From Owenia fusiformis (Eukaryota; Annelida; Polychaeta; Sabellida; Oweniidae): a DNA stretch of 64,000 nt. The DNA is taken from positions 34,620,867-34,684,866 of the forward strand of contig CAIIXF020000008.1 in NCBI GenBank assembly GCA_903813345.2. The letters are read 5' to 3'. Positions within the stretch are counted from its first letter, which is position 1; every line of letters starts with the position of its first letter. The notes under the pieces were generated by a model. It did not search any database, was not told the DNA's origin, and worked only from the letters and a program-made list of their open reading frames with translations. A program made the position numbers and the translations under genes. This document shows, in pieces, positions 60,988-64,000 of the stretch.

Positions 60988-63454
60988 GAACAGGAACAAA
61001 TCCTTGTTTTTCTGAATGTTCAATCTTTCGATTGTCTCCATGGAAGCTGCTTAGTTTAATTAGTTCGTCTAATTCTAATTCCCACTTTGAACCGTTATAA
61101 TAATCATCAGCATCGTAATAATTGTTGATACCTTCATCATTATGTGGCTCGTCATCATTACCAATGCGAGGAAATAATGCCAGCTCTGAAATATAAACTG
61201 TTCATATGTAACTCTGAGGATAAAACACGTGTTTTCAATACCCGGAAGTTATACTGAAGTTTGTCAACCGAGGAAAGCAGAATGTAATACGAGTAGGGGG
61301 TTTATGTACCCACAAAACGTAAGCCTCCCTCAAGCCATGAAGTTCAACTGCATTCAAAACATAAGTCATTTGAATTTCGATTTTTACATTAGAAATCAGA
61401 AATCGAATTCACAAAAGGGTCTTGTTAGGTATAGCATTGGCTTTCAAAAACCCATGGGTATACCATGAAATTGAGGATTCCTTAAAGGCCCCATATAAAG
61501 TGGGTATACGCGTATCACGCACAAAAATCAACGTAATGTCTACACGCGTAGTTCAGAAATGATATAACTGACCAGATTTGTGCTCAATTTGTCGATCGTT
61601 GATCGGGGATTCTTCTTCCACCTTCTCTAGTTTCTTGAGATCGGTGTGACTTCCGTCGCAACAACCACAGGGACACTGAGCACACAGGTAACCTGGCGAC
61701 CGACACTTGGCCTCGCCCAACTCTCGTGCCATGAGTATGGACGATTGAAGGTACCGCATTAGAATTAACACAATCCACTGCAAAAAGACAGTAAATATTT
61801 AGAACTGATATCTTTTAAATTAATTAATAAAAAACTGTAACAAGTGCCACAGTCTCGTTCGACCGTCAATAAATCTAGATCTGTAGCTTAACAAAAGAGA
61901 GTTTAAGCTTGCATATAAAATCGAAACGCCAACCTGTATGGCCAATCGCCCATACAAATGCATCGCTTAAATAGTTTCCGTTCACGTTTAGGTAGTGAAA
62001 AACATTGCAAGCTTAAACTCCCTAATATGTCACTAATTATCGGTGGTGACATAAATGTTCCTCGAGTAAGAATTATTAACGTACCCTCAACGTTTAGTAA
62101 TTCCATATCCCACATGTACCACCCACTCGATAGCTTGTTAAAGGCTGCATTTTTGAATTAAATATTGTTTTCTAAATTCATATATCTCAGAAAATTACAC
62201 TACAGTTGGGGACATAAATAAATGACAGGTGGATTTGCTGAAGTGAGGATTTCCCATGTTAAAAATAAGAGAATTTACAAGAGGCCATAAATCAGTGGAT
62301 GAGATTATACAAAATGTAAAATATACAAATTTTAAGGGATATGTATCCAGACAATATTGGAAATTATGGGCTTTCAGACCACCATAATTAGGAAATGGTG
62401 ATCGAAAATCGACCTGTCATTTATTTTTGTCCCCAACTGTATACCTCAACAATCAACGATGAAAATATTGAGCCACCGAATCCAGAGAGTATGTCATCGA
62501 AGAACAACATGATTTTTATACTGCACCCACTCTTGTACAATGTCACATTGGTTTCGTTGTAGTTTGGGTGCATGTTGAAACTGTGAACGCCTTGATGTAT
62601 ACAGGGCCTGGGGGACATCGGGTCACAACAACTAAATGGCACATCGTCCGTGTAATATTGGTTATTTTTCATTTTTCTATAATCAGAGGCACAATGGGTA
62701 ACATTAAGCAGGATAGAATTTTGATAATAACAATGGGCATCTAGTAATGTATTAAGCATAGCAGAATTTTGAATGTAAGAAGAAAAAAGCCAAATTGAAA
62801 GCCCGGGATTGAAAGGTTATGTTTTTTTGGAATGTAGTTTGTAGTTTTATAAATTCATCATTTCGTATCGTCTTTATTTACTTACGCTTGTACTTGAGGA
62901 GATTTAAGATCGAGAAAACCATTACTGATCCAAGAGATATTAAACCAATCAGTGTAATTCCCAACGCCGCAGCAATTGTATTCTAAATTTAATGCATCAA
63001 TTGTTCTTTTCACTTGCACGCCATTTTTGTAGTTCCTCAACGATTTCATAATCCCATGGTTGAATGAGTGACGCAACATATGTGTGTGGCTAAAGCACAT
63101 GGACGCCGCGGATATAATGATGATTTGGACGGTGAGCATGATAACCATATAAAGGACCATGACACTCTCGAATCTCTGGCGGGTATCGTAGAAGCTGCAA
63201 TCATAGCAGATTTTTGCGCCGACGATATGGAAAAATATCAATATAGTCCCAACTGAGATAAGCATATGGGGAAGTAAATTATAGTGGTCGTAAAACAAAA
63301 GAATATTTATACGGACTTCGATTTTGGATCCTAAGTAAAGGCCCATGAGCACAACCGCCACTCCAAATACTGCGAGGGAGGCATGAAATCCAGCAGCCAC
63401 TTGTCCCAATGTTTGCCTCCCTCTTTCTGTAAATTGTATAGCCAGGACAGCCAT
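60983..63454 (-). CDS. peripherin-2/ROM1-family tetraspanin, copy B, short tail
   Basis: Tandem paralogue of copy A with the same four-exon plan: 63,454-62,886 (569 bp, as in A), 62,676-62,445 (232 bp, as in A), 61,777-61,573 and 61,185-60,983; 402 aa. I placed the last exon by its acceptor (TTTCAG) and matching phase. The first 190 residues are about 85% identical to A by eye. Four membrane segments, CCG at 161-163, VPFSCC, the two other D2 cysteines and sequon N166 are kept; the residue matching human C150 is Val. The six-cysteine juxtamembrane cluster (CRSPGYLCAQCPCGCC) is identical to A. The tail after it is unrelated in length and content: acidic and tyrosine-rich (GNDDEPHNDEGINNYYDADD), then WELELDELIKL, ending VPVQ, with no glycine runs or 11-residue repeats. 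Its stop codon lies inside an AATAAA. A MITE sits at the start of intron 2. Divergent tails suggest different partners or sites for the two copies. Confidence 0.9.
62203..62439. mobile_element. Tc1/mariner-type MITE at the donor end of gene B intron 2
   Basis: A 237-bp element flanked by TA (62,201-62,202 and 62,440-62,441), with 28-bp terminal inverted repeats starting CAGTTGGGGACA and one mismatch by eye. It is too short to code. The termini differ from the mariner at 23.7 kb, so a different transposase mobilised it. It lies inside intron 2 of gene B, and its target TA begins at intron position +4, next to the splice donor GTA. Gene A lacks it. Confidence 0.9.
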
Positions 63455-63588
63455 GTTTCTCCAAAGTTACTCATTCATCAAAATGCTTTTAAGATTTAAT
63501 CCAAATTAAAATCTAAATAGTGTCTTTCTTCTCCGTGATTGCTACTTTACATTCTTCATGTTTCTTCTTCTTGTATATTTTCGAAAAT

Positions 63589-63703
63589 ATAACAAACAAA
63601 ACAGTTGCCATGTGATGTATTATTACAAAGCAATGCCATATGTGACGTCACATACTACAACAATAAGACCAAATGTAATTCTGATTTTCCAGCCATGACG
63701 TCA
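63589..63703 (-). promoter_or_regulatory. gene B upstream block: conserved 33-mer and two CRE palindromes
   Basis: The 33-bp element at 63,589-63,621 differs from that of gene A at two positions. Two perfect TGACGTCA palindromes follow at 63,643-63,650 and 63,696-63,703, 53 bp apart (56 in gene A). Sequence between the elements is much less similar than the elements themselves, which suggests constraint on the sites. Distance to the ATG is about 135-250 bp, close to that in gene A. Confidence 0.55.
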
Positions 63704-64000
63704 TGTACTGTTGCTATGGTGAACTTTGTATATACATCAAATTTAATTTTGATATTGAAGAGAGGTCAAGATCATTAGAGGCTTAATGTCAGCAGATGCC
63801 TCAGTTCAGCTTTATAAAATTAAAGGGAATGATAATATCGTATAATGAAATGTGGTATACTTGTAATATATTGTGTGATATAGCTGGAAATTCTAAACCT
63901 CGGCTAACTGAAAATCGTCCGAGAAATAGGTTTAAATGTAAAAAACAAAATTAATTTGAATTCGTCGTCTACCGTTATTTGTAATAATGTTTTTTTTATG
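63704..64000. other. right edge, nothing recognised
   Basis: AT-rich sequence upstream of gene B with no frame, repeat or motif that I can support. Confidence 0.5.

Noticed and set aside
1-64000. tRNA, rRNA and spliceosomal RNA genes
   Set aside because: I looked for A/B-box, cloverleaf and U6/U1 signature words by eye and found none convincing. A covariance-model scan would be decisive.

Overview
This is a 64-kb piece of an AT-rich, gene-poor animal genome. The three protein genes I can support have canonical GT-AG introns and all lie on the minus strand in the right third of the window. The NK2.1-class homeobox gene, the peripherin-type tetraspanins and the many TA-flanked DNA transposon remnants indicate a bilaterian invertebrate. 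I cannot name the phylum from the sequence.

Layout. Positions 1-402 are the tail of a LINE reverse transcriptase that runs off the left edge. From about 0.4 to 44 kb there is essentially a gene desert. It holds three tandem-repeat arrays (13.3, 14.3 and 18.1 kb), several dispersed short repeats, one nearly pristine mariner transposon (23,723-25,684) with 188-bp terminal inverted repeats and a transposase split by a 171-bp intron, and a few weak ORFs or exon candidates (18.6, 27.9 and 31.7 kb) that I list at low confidence. From 44,805 to 49,778 lies a complete two-exon NK2.1 (Nkx2-1/TTF-1 type) homeobox gene with TN motif, homeodomain and NK2-specific domain. From 50 to 55.7 kb I see only microsatellites and dispersed repeats.

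From 55,836 to 63,454 lies a head-to-tail tandem pair of four-exon genes of the peripherin-2/ROM1 tetraspanin family. I assembled both from splice sites whose phases agree (603 and 402 aa). The first two introns match, in position and phase, those I recall for vertebrate PRPH2. The large extracellular loop keeps six conserved cysteines but lacks the cysteine equivalent to human C150, which makes intermolecular disulfides. The cytoplasmic tails are unlike vertebrate ones: a juxtamembrane six-cysteine cluster is followed, in the first copy, by an acidic patch, glycine runs, about nine 11-residue charged repeats and a lysine-rich end, and in the second copy by a short unrelated acidic tail. Both copies carry the same upstream block of a 33-bp conserved element plus two perfect TGACGTCA sites, which suggests shared regulation. 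Small foldback and MITE elements sit in and between the two genes, one of them starting at the fourth base of an intron.

The most interesting material is the peripherin-like pair with its new tail architecture, followed by the intron-split mariner transposase and the shared twin-CRE promoters. No tRNA, rRNA or other structured RNA gene was recognised.
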